Below, piece after piece: positions 10,501 to 19,800 of a stretch of 64,000 nt of DNA. The stretch's first letter is position 1. Each line of letters starts with the position of its first letter. A program made the position numbers and the translations under genes. Below the pieces are notes generated by a model. That model was given only the letters and a program-made list of their open reading frames with translations, was not told the origin of the DNA and did no database searches. The DNA is from Cricetomys ansorgei (Eukaryota; Chordata; Mammalia; Rodentia; Nesomyidae): positions 1,056,001 through 1,120,000 of the forward strand of contig JAMJFZ010004066.1 in the NCBI GenBank assembly GCA_026225945.1. The letters are read 5' to 3'.

Positions 10501-10935
10501 ATTGTTTATTTATTTAGGAAAACACTCTTTAACGGCGATGCCGTAAAGCTGACCATGTTGGCCAATCACGTGCGCGCAGTTCCGTGGCACAAGTTCCTTG
10601 GAATCGTTGCACAACGCCCTCAACCTATCTCCGCAGCTCTTGGTCATGCAGGACCGAAACTCTAGCCTCTAGCCAGTTTCATTAAACATTAACTCTCTGC
10701 ACCCCCTTCCCCCCACCAGCTCCTGGCAACCAACACCCTCCTCTGCCTCTCCAAGTCTGACCTCATGGAAGAAGAACCGTGCAGGAATTTTCCTTTTGGG
10801 GGTCAGTCTTATTTCAACTTCGTGTCACGAGTCAGAATTCATTCCTTTTGAGGCTGAATACTATTTCTTTGGATGAAGAAGCTACATTCTACTTATGCTG
10901 GTGGGCGACTGGCTACTGTGAATGATATGGTGATG
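10501..10935 (-). repeat. Ancient L1M LINE 3' UTR fragment
   Basis: The order of blocks ('cattaaacattaactctctgc', 'ccccaccagctcctggcaacc', 'tctccaagtctgacctc', 'tttcaacttcgtgtcacgag', 'ttcattccttttgaggctga', 'tactgtgaatgatatgg') follows the antisense 3' UTR shared by mammalian L1MC-L1ME elements. It predates rodents. Confidence 0.7.
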
Positions 10936-10974
10936 GACTCAGGTGAACTGAGACCATGTAATTCATCCTATCTG

Positions 10975-11335
10975 CGTAGAGTATGTTCCAGGACTCCCCT
11001 CCAACCACCCCCCCCCCTGCAAGGATGCCTGAAACTGCAGGGTTCTTGGACGCAAGCGATGTTATGCTGTGCCCTATGACAGTCAATCTGGGCTGAGCGA
11101 GCGGCTAAGTGACTAAGAAGTGGGTAGCATATACAGCGTGGATACGCTGGACGAAAGGATGACACGCTCTGGGCAGGGAGGCACGAAATGCCATGAGACA
11201 TTGCACCACTCAGAACGACGCCCCCTTTAAAACCTGTGAAATGTTTATTTCTGGAGTTTTCTATTTAATACTTTCAAACAATGGCTGAGCACAGGCAAGC
11301 TGCAGCTGTGGAAAGAGAACGGTGGATAAGAGAGT
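10975..11335 (-). mobile_element. Tigger-type (TcMar) DNA transposon remnant
   Basis: 'acagcgtggatacgctggacgaaagg', 'cactcagaacgacgc', 'tttaaaacctgtgaaatg', 'tttatttctggagttttc' and 'ggaaagagaacggtggataag' follow, in order, the terminal region of Tigger1-like elements read from inside to the end. The terminus would lie near 11335. No transposase remains. Confidence 0.6.
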
Positions 11336-11715
11336 CCCCCAGCTGGGAAGGAAGTGGATGCCTTTAAAGGTTCCCCACGAGGTCCCAGCAAGCGCCCGAG
11401 TTGAGGACGGCTGAGGTTAATGGCTTTTGAGCACATATTATGGACCACTGGGCACTGTTCAAAGTACCTGATGGGTGTGCTCAGTGAATAAGACCTAGTG
11501 GGTCACCCAGCTAACTGGCTGTGGGGCCAACGTTGAATAGCTAGTGGAGCCCAGGGCCTCTGGTCCCTCAGGGACCCTGGGGTAACCGAGTTCTGGGGGC
11601 CCTAAGGCTTAGGCCAATCTCCAATTCCACCCTGGAAAGGACTTGTCCCCCCAACATCAAATATTAATAAAGATGTTTAGTGGAGAAAGGTTGTTTAATT
11701 TATGCTGGAATGCAG
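11336..11715. other. Unique sequence with a possible ancient repeat
   Basis: About 11420-11530 ('ttttgagcacatattatgg', then 'ggtcacccagctaactgg') resembles a mammalian-wide ancient repeat, too diverged to name. Confidence 0.35.
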
Positions 11716-11718
11716 ACG

Positions 11719-11987
11719 CTATCTCCTCCGCGTCACCTGTGACAATACCGCCACCCTGCGGTGGGCTGGAACACCGCCACTTAGTGAGCTGCATCGGTGT
11801 CCGCAAGCGAAGGCGAAAGGTCAGGCTGGGCTTAGCGCGTCCTCCCTGCTGAGGCCACAGTCAGACCACATCCTCCGCGTGTCAGAGTCCAGGGCACGCA
11901 CAGTTCCTGCTCCCTTTGCCACCCAGAGACTCCGACTCGGAAGCTGTGGCAGAAGCCTCGGGGTGCTGGCGGGAGGGTTGATGGCAG
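11719..11987. promoter_or_regulatory. Short CpG-dense segment
   Basis: I count 19 CpG in about 270 bases at roughly 60% GC, close to expectation without CpG loss, whereas flanking DNA is CpG-poor. It is below the usual CpG-island length. No repeat family is recognised inside. It could be a small unmethylated regulatory element or lncRNA start, or young inserted sequence. Confidence 0.35.
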
Positions 11988-12146
11988 CCTGGTCCTTAAC
12001 CACAGGGACCAGAACCCGAGCCTGGAGCACTGTGCCACGACTTTAAGAGGTGTATATTGGGCAGGATCTTTCCCTCCTTCTCTCTCTCATTCTTCTCTCT
12101 CTCTCTGTTTCCTTTCTTTCTCTATGTACCCCCCTTCTTTTCCATA

Positions 12147-12207
12147 ACCACTTCATTGAGACATTATCCATACGCCACACAATTCACTCATTTAAAGTGT
12201 ATGATCA
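12147..12207 (-). repeat. Ancient L1M fragment, left part
   Basis: 'cttcattgagacattatccatacgcc' and 'attcactcatttaaagtgtatg' match the antisense L1M 3' UTR. It continues beyond the inserted B2 at 12434. Confidence 0.7.
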
Positions 12208-12433
12208 GGGGCTGAAGAGACGGCTCCACACTTAAGAGCACTGGCCGCTCTTCCAGAGGACATAGGTTCGATTCCCAGCACCCACATGGTCATTCACAAT
12301 TGTCTGTAACTCCAGTCCCTGGGGCTCCAACGGCCTCTTGTGGCCTCTGCAGACAGTAGGCGTGCATGTGGTGCACAAATGCATGCAAGCAAAACACCCA
12401 CACACATAAAACAAATAGATAAATAAAATGAAG
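12208..12433 (+). repeat. B2-family SINE inserted in L1M
   Basis: Head 'gggctgaagagacggctcc', body 'ctgtaactccagtccctggg', long-form 3' end 'gcaagcaaaacacccacacacat' and an ATAAATAAA tail. The flanks are continuous L1M. Confidence 0.92.
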
Positions 12434-12585
12434 TAATTGTCCACGCAGGGCTTATTCGGCATGGTCGTAGATTTTCGTAGCCATCAATTCTAGAACATTC
12501 TCACCATACTATGTAGAAAGGCCAGACCCTTTAGTCACCACCCCGTGGGCCCCCTAGCTCTCTAACAGCCTGACAATGACTATGG
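12434..12585 (-). repeat. Ancient L1M fragment, right part
   Basis: 'gccatcaattctagaacattctcacc' and the following C-rich 'tagtcaccaccccgtgggccccc' continue the L1M 3' UTR after the B2. Confidence 0.55.
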
Positions 12586-12970
12586 TACCTCCTGTCTCAG
12601 TGGTCAAATGAAGATAGGGACTCAGATGGCTCCAGTGTCCCCAAAGACCACTGCCACAACAGGGGCTTTGGCATGTATTTGCTGTTGGTAAAAGTGCATT
12701 ATGGGCTTTAGGAGGGAGATGCTGTGATGACGAGGTGGGCGGGGTAGACAAGGCACCAGGAAAGGAGATGAACTCAAGGTAAGAGCTTAATGGGAGGAAG
12801 GAAGAGAAGCCAGAGTTACACTGGTCCCAACAGCTGCGCTGTGCTGGGGCTTGATGCCAGTCTAACTGTGTGGAGTCACTGTATTTAATAATGATGTGAA
12901 TGATAATTTAATAATAATACTAATTCAATAATTCAATGCACATTCACTGTGCGCATGCTTGTGAGTCTGC
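12586..12970. other. Unique non-coding sequence
   Basis: Includes an AT-rich stretch of ATAATAAT-type repeats at about 12880-12935. Confidence 0.45.
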
Positions 12971-12974
12971 GTGT

Positions 12975-13104
12975 GGATACGTGTATGTGCGTCCAGAAGG
13001 GTCATAGTCCCCTCAAGCTGGAGTTACGTTACAGGAAGTTGTGAGCAGCCTGACATGGTACCAGAAACCAAACTCAGGTCCTCTGCAAGAGCACAGTTTG
13101 CTAT
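12975..13104 (-). repeat. B3/B2 SINE, part 1 (split by LTR)
   Basis: 'tgtgtggatacgtgtatgtgcgtcc', 'ctggagttacgttacagg' and 'ctcaggtcctctgcaagagcacagt' run towards the SINE head, which is missing here and resumes at 13562. Confidence 0.75.
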
Positions 13105-13561
13105 TGAAATGGTGTAAATTGGCAGGACCAACACCATCTTAAACTGCAAACTCCACTTTAAAACAGAGACAAAGTTCAAGTTCCCAGAAAACTGAGCAAA
13201 GCCCCTGGCCTTCAGAGCCCACCAGTAAAGCCAAAACAAAATGATTGTCGGGTACTTGTTTTGGGAACTGAGATGTGTCATTTCTGGGTTATGGTGACTC
13301 TGACCATGATTGTTAGTGGGTTTCCGATTGGTTAAAAATTATGGCTAAGTTTTTTTTATGTTGGCACAAAATGTTTATGGTTTTTGAGCTTAGATAGTTG
13401 AGTCGGGTTCGTAGCTCTGAACTTTTCATTTCAGGCGACATCCCTGGCCAGTCCAGCTGTTTTTCTCTTTTTCTTTTTATGCTTGAACTCAATAAAAAGA
13501 AAAATTTATTCTTTCAACAAGTTGTGTATCAGTCTAATTGGATCAAAAGAACCCCATAACA
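13105..13561 (+). mobile_element. Solo LTR inserted in a B3 SINE
   Basis: A 457-base block starts TG (13105) and ends CA (13561), with AATAAA at 13491-13496 about 65 bases before the end. This suits a plus-strand U3-R-U5 layout. The flanks are the two halves of a B3. Exact target duplications are not clear (ctat/atct). The family is not recognised, and there is no internal retroviral sequence. Confidence 0.65.
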
Positions 13562-13594
13562 ATCTTAGTGACCGAGTCACCTCTCCGGACCGGG
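13562..13594 (-). repeat. B3/B2 SINE, part 2 (head)
   Basis: 'cttagtgaccgagtcacctctccggacc' is the diverged complement of the B2/B3 head and completes the copy starting at 12975. Confidence 0.65.
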
Positions 13595-13686
13595 TAAGTG
13601 TTACTTTCATAAGTTGATGAATTCAATGAGAAACAAAGCAGTGTGTGAGAGACAAAACAGTAAAGCATAACTGTAATTTTTTAAAA

Positions 13687-13908
13687 AAAGATTTATTTGT
13701 ATTAGATGAGGTGTATGAGGGTTTTGCCTCCATGTATGTATGTGAACCACATGTGTGCCTGGTACTTGCAGAGGCCAGAAGAGGGCGTTGGATCCTCCGG
13801 AACTGGAGTTACAAATGGTTGTGAGCCGCCATGTGGGCGTTGGGAACTGAACCCGGGTCCTCTGCAGGAGCAGCTGGTGCTCTGAACCGCTGAGCCGTCT
13901 CTGCAGCC
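13687..13908 (-). repeat. B3/B2-family SINE
   Basis: 'gattttatttgtatt'-like tail complement, 'gccagaagagggcgttgg' (CTCF-like core), 'aactggagttacaaatggttg' and the head complement 'gagccgtctctgcagccc'. Confidence 0.92.
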
Positions 13909-14129
13909 CTGTGTAAATGTTCTAAAAGATGAAAGGAACAAGACATCCGTTATCACAGTATTGACCGTCACTCGGCCCAAGTGACCTGGATCCATCCGGC
14001 TTAGGTTCCGGGGGATCAAGAGCTAGGGGCAATTAGCTACAAAGCCAGTGTTCTGTGGCCTTGTCCCTCTACTCCACCTCTCTTCTTCCCAGTAAGCTGG
14101 ATAAACACACCCTTCCCACCTCTCTTTCC

Positions 14130-14290
14130 CATTCATTCATTCATTCATTGACTCATTTTGATACAGGGTCTCACTACGTAGCCTTGGCTAGACTGGGACT
14201 TGCTCACTGTAGATCAGGCTGGCCTCAAACTCAGAGCTCTGCCTACTTCTGCCACCTGAGTGCTGGAGTGGCATGCACCACCCTGGTCTC
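14130..14290 (-). repeat. (ATTC)n and B1 SINE
   Basis: Five ATTC units (14131-14150) precede a diverged minus-strand B1: 'gatacagggtctcactacg', 'atcaggctggcctcaaactc' and 'gagtgctggagtggcatgcacc'. Confidence 0.8.
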
Positions 14291-14488
14291 CCCTCTTCTC
14301 TTAAAGACCTTCCCCTGAAGATGCCTTGCTTCTGCTCTGTGTCACTACTCCGTGCTTCCCCCTGGACCACGTCAGGTTCCTTCACAGCCTTCCGTGCAGC
14401 GGACCCACCCGGACAAAAGATCTGTAGAGAAACAGTCACTAGACTTTGAAATCTTGAAACCAACCAACTAACCAACAAACTTTCCCCA

Positions 14489-14714
14489 GGGCTGGGGAGA
14501 CGGCTCAGCAGTTAAGAGCATTTGCTGCTCCTGCAGAGGATCCAGGCTTGGTTCCCAGAACCACAGCAGGTGGCTCACAACCACCTGTAACTTCAATTCC
14601 AAGGGGTCTCATGCCCTCTTCTGGCCTCCATAGGCACCAGGCACGCGTGTGGTGGACAGACATCCACGCAGGCAAAACACCCATATACATAAATACAATA
14701 AAATAAATCAAATA
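14489..14714 (+). repeat. B2-family SINE
   Basis: A complete copy: 'ggctggggagacggctcagcag' head, 'tgccctcttctggcctcc' (the known B2-borne CTCF motif), long-form 3' end and an A-rich tail. Confidence 0.94.
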
Positions 14715-15140
14715 CCATAAAGGAGAAAAGTAAGCTCCTCTAGGAGTTCACGGATGTCTTGGGATTGAGGTTAGAGGACTGACCTGGTCCTATCAGCTGG
14801 TGGGGCTCACACCAATCCTGTTTATTTGTAAGCGAACTGAGTTTCAGCACATCTTAACCACTTGGTCCATGCCCCAGGGCCACACAGTCTCAGGAACCTT
14901 TAGTCTTTTTAAAGGCCAGCCCGAACCGTACCACCAACCTCTACATCCCCTTGGCCTTGTGATCATTTGTCACCGAGATTTTCGGGTTGGACTTAAAAAA
15001 AGGTGGGGGGATGCTTTGAGTAGAAGTCTGAATCAGAGGAGAAAAGTCAGTAATGACGGAGAGGCATGGGCACAGCATCACACGGCAGGGTCTCATGCAA
15101 GAGGTTTATTGGTGGGGGGAGACTCGGAGGGTTCGCTTGC
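14715..15140. other. Unique non-coding sequence
   Basis: No repeat recognised. A 142-codon frame from 14800 runs into the following microsatellite and is not a gene. Confidence 0.4.
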
Positions 15141-15141
15141 A

Positions 15142-15180
15142 AGTGTGCGTGTGTGCGTGTGTGTTATGTGTGTGTGTGCG

Positions 15181-15216
<36 letters not shown>

Positions 15217-15236
15217 ACAGCAGGGTGAGAGACACG

Positions 15237-15277
<41 letters not shown>
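15142..15277. repeat. (TG)n and (GA)n microsatellites
   Basis: A TG/CG-interspersed tract (15142-15218) is followed after 20 bases by a pure (AG)n of about 36 bases (15240-15276). Confidence 0.95.
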
Positions 15278-15278
<1 letters not shown>

Positions 15279-15587
15279 AGCAGCCCATGGAGGTTATACG
15301 GAATCGGGAATCGGCACCAGTCCCCTGCTGATGACCCAAGGCAGGTGGCTGGGGGCAGGTATAGTGCAGGTTCAGGGCTAGGAGGCCGTGCCATTCTGAT
15401 ACCTGGCGACAGAAGCTGGAAGTGTCACTGGAGCTGGGGTGTGGGGATTGGGTGAGTTCCAGGAACCGGGGTCTTGGAATGTGGCCAGGCAGTTTTGGGC
15501 AATTCATAACAATAACAATTATCTTAAATAAAAAGGAACTGAACTGAGGCGCCAGATCTGTCACCTAACAATAGAGAATCACTAATA

Positions 15588-15762
15588 AGTGACTTCATTT
15601 GTCCCTGCCTCATTTTGCTCACCTGTGGAATGGGATGGATAACATTGGTATGGTTGCTGTGGGGAGTCAATGCATAAGAAGGGCTGAATCCAGGGCAGCG
15701 CAAAGGATATAGCAGGGAGTCAACAATTGCTGTTGCTGTTATTTTATTCCCACAATCCTTCC
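15588..15762 (+). repeat. MIR SINE
   Basis: 'tgacttcatttgtccctgcctc', 'ctcacctgtggaatgggatgg', 'gttgctgtggggagtcaatgc' and the terminal 'caacaattgctgttgctgtt' follow the MIR order. Confidence 0.7.
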
Positions 15763-15825
15763 CGTTGTTTCATCTTCTGTCGCTCAGCTCTGAGCAGCAT
15801 GTGACCCCCTGGCGCTTGGGGGATA

Positions 15826-16242
15826 TGTTGGCTAGTTTTATGTCAACTTGATACAAGCTAGAGTCATCAGAGAGGGGGGAGTTTCAATCGAGAAAATGCC
15901 TTCATAAGATCTAGCTGTAAGCAAGCCTGTTGGGCAGTTTCTTAATTAGTGATTGACGTGGGAGGGCCCAGTCCATTGTGAGTGGTGGCATCCACGGGCT
16001 GTGGTCCTGGGTTCCACAAGAAATCAGGCTGAGCAGACCATGAGGAGCAAGTCAGTAAGCAGCACCCCTCCACGGCCTCTGCGTCAGCTCCTGCTTCCAG
16101 GTTTCTTCCCTGTTTGAGTTCCATCCCTGACTTCATTTGATGATGAACTACAATGTAGAAGTGTGAGCTGAATAAACCTTTCCTCCCCAACTTGCTTTTT
16201 GGTCATGGTGTTTTGTTGCAGAAATAAAAACCCCATCTAAGA
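15826..16242 (+). mobile_element. MTD-type ERVL-MaLR solo LTR
   Basis: Starts 'tgttggctagttttatgtc' and contains 'gagggcccagtccattgtg', 'agaccatgaggagcaagtc' and 'gctgaataaacctttcctccc' (polyadenylation signal). It ends 'aataaaaaccccatctaag'. A near-complete LTR of the rodent MT group without internal sequence. Confidence 0.88.
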
Positions 16243-16249
16243 TGGTGGT

Positions 16250-16565
16250 GGACTTGCTTGTCTGTGTGGGACAGCTCCATTCCCCATAAGCTAATGGCAA
16301 AAGCCTCCCTCATCCCACATTTCCAAAGGATGCAATTTCTCTAGAATCTTCTCTCTGTAAATTTCCAAATTCCTTCTGCCTCTCAGCAGTGACCCTCCTT
16401 ATCAAGGCAGCATTGCTCTGAATTCTTTTACACAGTGGTGGTCAGCACCAGGCTGGCTGCCTGTGGCTCCTGGGAAGAAGGTTTATTAAACCACAACCAA
16501 TTCTGGAAAACGATGTCCGTCCGGGAGTCATTTTCAACTCAAGGCTCAACAGCTGAGTCTCCGGA
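16250..16565. other. Unique non-coding sequence
   Basis: C/T-rich unique sequence; no family recognised. Confidence 0.4.
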
Positions 16566-16568
16566 GAA

Positions 16569-16676
16569 GTTACCACCCAACACCACTAGAGGGTACTAGA
16601 ACCCACCTCTTGATGCCACTGGGTTACCACCCAACACCACTAGAGGGTACTAGAACCCACCTCTTGATGCCACTGG
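16569..16676 (+). repeat. Perfect 54-bp tandem duplication
   Basis: Copies 16569-16622 and 16623-16676 are identical over 54 bases by direct reading. Each contains CACCACTAGAGGGTAC, which equals the CTCF core CCACTAGAGGGC except for T in place of the last C. Identity implies a recent duplication, or an assembly artefact. Confidence 0.95.
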
Positions 16677-16839
16677 GGACCCGCAGTGGACCCTCAGTGT
16701 CTTTCTGAGAAAAGCAAGCACAGAGCCCCTGGTATCTAAAGGAGCTTGTTCTGGGATCTCACCCCTGCCATGTACATCATAAGTGAAGCCTGTGAGTACA
16801 GAAGGCTGACTGGGTGCACTAGATGTTGCCTGCCACCCA

Positions 16840-16997
16840 CCACACCCAGTTGTTGGTGCCCACAGAGACCAGAGACCAGATCCCCTGGAGCTGGACTTGC
16901 AGTTGGTTATGAGCAGGCAGATGTGGGTTATGGGACCTCAAATGGGGTCCTCTGGAAGAGCAAGTGCTCTTAAGCAATGAGTCAACTCTCCAGCCTC
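16840..16997 (-). repeat. B3-like SINE, diverged
   Basis: 'gttggtgcccacagagacc', 'cccctggagctggacttgcag' and the head complement 'gagtcaactctccagcc'. Confidence 0.7.
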
Positions 16998-16999
16998 AA

Positions 17000-17440
17000 G
17001 ATGATGGCCGATAATTGGTGATCGTGTGTGGAGTACAGAGCTAAGTGATTCTATTCATTACTTTTAAGACTAGCAGCAGGTTCACAACAACAAGATTATA
17101 GGGTACTACCACAGGCTTCCTTATTCATTGCTTTCTTTTCTTTCTTTCTGGTTTTTTTTTTAAGGAGCTGGTTGTAAACGCACAGGGAGCTGGGGGTGGG
17201 GCACAGAGAATAGAATACAGACCCTCAAAGTCATCATTTGGTTCTTCATGCTCTAACCTGTGGCTGACTTTCACCGACTTGTTCTTGGCAACCATCACTT
17301 GGTAGTTACCTTAGAAAGTGACTTTCCCATAAAGACATAATGCTATAGTGACTGAAATGAATGAGGGTCTTCTAACACCTGTCCTCAAAGTATGGACTCA
17401 AATTGTCTCTCAGATGTCCTTCTTAAAGAGGAATAATATT
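17000..17440. other. Unique sequence with a short poly-T
   Basis: T-rich run at 17143-17162; otherwise nothing recognised. Confidence 0.4.
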
Positions 17441-17590
17441 GCCAGGCAGTGGTGGTGCATACCTTTAATCCCAGCACTCGGGAGGCAGAGGCAGGCAGAT
17501 CTCTGTGAGTTCGAGGCCAGCCTGGTCTACAGAGGGAGTTCCAGGACAGCCAGAGTTACAACAGAGAAACTCTGCCTCGAAAAACCAAAA
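17441..17590 (+). repeat. B1 SINE, intact
   Basis: 'gccaggcagtggtggtgcat' head with A box, 'ggccagcctggtctacagag' and 'agagttacaacagagaaac' in the 3' part, then an A-rich end. The last motif recurs in the B1 at 36.6 kb and may mark a species-lineage subfamily. Confidence 0.95.
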
Positions 17591-17597
17591 GAATTAA

Positions 17598-17772
17598 CAG
17601 TGTGTGTGTGTGCGTGTGTGTGTGTGTGCGTGTGTGTGGTGGGGCGCTGTGTGGAGGTCAGAGAACAACCTCATGGAGTCTTTTCTTTCCATTTTTACAT
17701 GACTTCCAGAGATTGAACTCAGGTCTCCAGGCCAGCATGAGCTCCAGGCCCGCTGAGCTATCTTACCCCACC
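17598..17772 (-). repeat. (TG)n and B3-like SINE remnant
   Basis: A TG/CG tract (17600-17638) passes into 'gtgtggaggtcagagaacaacc', 'gattgaactcaggtctcc' and 'gctgagctatcttacccc', a minus-strand B3-type remnant. Confidence 0.65.
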
Positions 17773-17794
17773 CCGTGCAACAAATGTCTCACAG

Positions 17795-17810
17795 TTCTCC
17801 AACCAGAATT

Positions 17811-17857
<47 letters not shown>

Positions 17858-17872
17858 TTCTCCAACCAGAAT
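17795..17872 (-). repeat. (TTTA)n flanked by 15-bp direct repeats
   Basis: The 15-base sequence TTCTCCAACCAGAAT occurs perfectly at 17795-17809 and 17858-17872. Only a (TTTA)n tract lies between them. This is the footprint expected of an L1-mediated insertion consisting of just an A-rich (TAAA)n tail on the minus strand. Confidence 0.85.
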
Positions 17873-17961
17873 AAACAAACAAACAAGCGACAACAAAAAC
17901 GGGCTTAGCTATATCTTTAAATTCAAGACCTCAATGACTCTTTGTTATTAAAATGCCTTTT

Positions 17962-18059
17962 GGGCTGCAGAGATGGCTTGGAGGGTGAGGGACTTGTCAC
18001 CAAGCCTGACAACCTGAGTTCAATCCCCAGAACCCACATGGTGAAAGGAGGGAACCGAC
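17962..18059 (+). repeat. B3-like SINE, 5' part
   Basis: 'gggctgcagagatggcttgg', 'caccaagcctgacaacctgag' and 'acccacatggtgaaaggaggg' match the B3/related head and body. The 3' end is replaced by the next element. Confidence 0.75.
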
Positions 18060-18295
18060 TTTGTTTACAAAAGGTTAACTTTTAAGCCCTTTTTTGTAAA
18101 TCACACTAAACACCGTAACTGAGCCGCTGGCCGCCTAAGTGCTGTGGAGACAGTAAGGCACACTTCTCCATTGAGAAGCCCATACCCTTGCTTCGGATGT
18201 GTTGCAATCCACTTTAATAAACTCCAACTCTGCTTTACACTGCCGAGTGTCCCGAAATTATTTTTTGTGTGATGAATCCAAGAATTCTAGGCTTG
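18060..18295 (+). mobile_element. Probable LTR fragment
   Basis: The sequence interrupts the B3 body. It has AATAAA at about 18218 in 'ctttaataaactccaactc' followed by 'cgagtgtcccgaaattatt', as in an R-U5 segment. The left end and family are not resolved. Confidence 0.4.
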
Positions 18296-18559
18296 TCTCA
18301 GTGGAAGTCTCTGGAAAGAAGCTCTCGGGGAAAGACCTCAGAAAAGAAACCCAAGTGTCTGTGTTATAGAAGTTTTATTTTTAGTTCCGTATAAAATAAT
18401 TATTTTATGCACTGTTGAATGAGAGCTCCCTAGGTCTTGGTGTTTTGTATTGTTTGCACATGTTAGGTTTCGGTGGGGGGGGTGTTTGATTGTTAATGAT
18501 CTGCACGTGCTGTCAGTAGAACACCTGAGGAGTTCTGGATCAATAAAAACACCTGAGCT

Positions 18560-18826
18560 GGGACGCTCAGGGTTCCACTGTCCAGTATGGGGCTGGCCAG
18601 GATGGTGGTTCCCTCTGCTGAGGTCTGTAAGGGTTTGTACCGGTGAAATGCCTCTGTGTCTTTCTTGGTGAGCGACACAGCTGTGCCTCTCTGTTCTTTG
18701 ACTACCAGTCTGACAGTTGTCAGGGGTGTGTGAAATCTCTTTCTGAGGGACAAGTCCTCCTCTGTCTGACACCAGGCTACAGCTCTTTTCTTCTCCCAGC
18801 ATGAGATTCCTGGGAACACTAAGACA

Positions 18827-18861
<35 letters not shown>
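18560..18861 (+). mobile_element. LTR-like family X, copy 1
   Basis: Core at 18731 ('tgaaatctctttctgaggg') through 'agcatgagattcctggg' is shared with copies at about 21.8 kb and 62.5 kb, all on the plus strand. 'gtctgacagttgtcag' lies just upstream, as in copy 2. A (TG)n tract sits at its 3' side (18829-18860). I cannot name the family; LTR origin is an inference. Confidence 0.5.
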
Positions 18862-18862
<1 letters not shown>

Positions 18863-19105
18863 TTTTGTTTTAACAGTCTGACAGCCAGAGGGAGGAGTGT
18901 GTGTCTCATCAGAACCTCTTCATTCCCGCCAAGTGTTTGCAATTTCCCGCTCCGTTTTTTGTGCCTCAGTCTAGAGGTGAACATTGCCTATGTTTGGAAA
19001 CAACCAATAAAATTGAAAACAGAAAGCCACAAACAGAACGCAATTAGGAGGTAGGATTAGAATACATTCAGTTAGTATCAGGCAACCACACGTAAGAACC
19101 ACGTC
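18862..19105. other. Unique non-coding sequence
   Basis: No repeat recognised between the (TG)n and the next B2. Confidence 0.4.
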
Positions 19106-19107
19106 TT

Positions 19108-19322
19108 GAGCTGGAGAGATGGCTCAGCAGTTAAGAGCACTGGCTGTTCTTGCAGAGGACCCAGGTTCAGTTCCCAAGCACCCACATGGTGGCTCACAAC
19201 CACCTACAACTCCAGTTCCAGGGGATTTGACATCCTTTCCTGGCTTCCTAGTGGTATTCAAACACACAAGAGGGCAAACACACACACACACATAAAATAA
19301 AAATAAATAAAAATTTAAAAAG
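19108..19322 (+). repeat. B2-family SINE
   Basis: 'gagctggagagatggctcag' head, 'acccacatggtggctcac', a degenerate CTCF-like region and an (AAATA)n tail. Confidence 0.93.
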
Positions 19323-19329
19323 AGTAATA

Positions 19330-19800
19330 CCTCCATAACCTCTTGGCTTTAGTTATTTTTGGAAGGACTGGCACAAGTGACTCCATTTTTGTTTTTAGCT
19401 TTGAGATGGGGTTTCCTGTTTCCTGTAGCTGTAAGTCTGGGTCCAAACTTAATGACACAGAATATATGCTTGTCCCTGATTGGATGTGGGCAGGAGATAT
19501 CCAGGTAGAAGGTAGGAAATACCCAGACAGGAAGCAGGTAGGCGGGAGACACCCAGGTAGGAAATACATCAAGATGTGTGCTCACCCCTGACTGGGCCTG
19601 ATGGGAAACACATAGCCTATGGGATCTGCCTTAAAAAACCCATGAGCTACAGCTCACGGCCATCATGAAAGAGTCCCAAGGGGGACCTCCACATGCTCCT
19701 GGCCAGTTCCACCATTACTGGCCAATATTAAAAGCTTGCCTAAAATTCAATCAAATTTTGTGGTGATTTTTTTTTTTCTAGACTGATTTGGGGTTTCTAT
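19330..19800 (+). mobile_element. Probable ERV solo LTR
   Basis: U3-like sequence with imperfect 20-25-base tandem repeats ('ggtaggaaatacccagacagg'-type, 19495-19570), then 'ccttaaaaaacccatgag', and AATATTAAAAGCTTGCC near 19727 where an R region is expected. It resembles class I ERV LTRs in layout. The ends are not fixed. Confidence 0.5.

Noticed and set aside
14489..14560. tRNA-like head sequences in the plus-strand B2 copies
   Set aside because: These are SINE promoter regions derived from tRNA. They lack a full cloverleaf and are not tRNA genes.
18450..18984. Frames of 154 and 163 codons on the minus strand
   Set aside because: They span the LTR-like family X copy and a (CA)n run.
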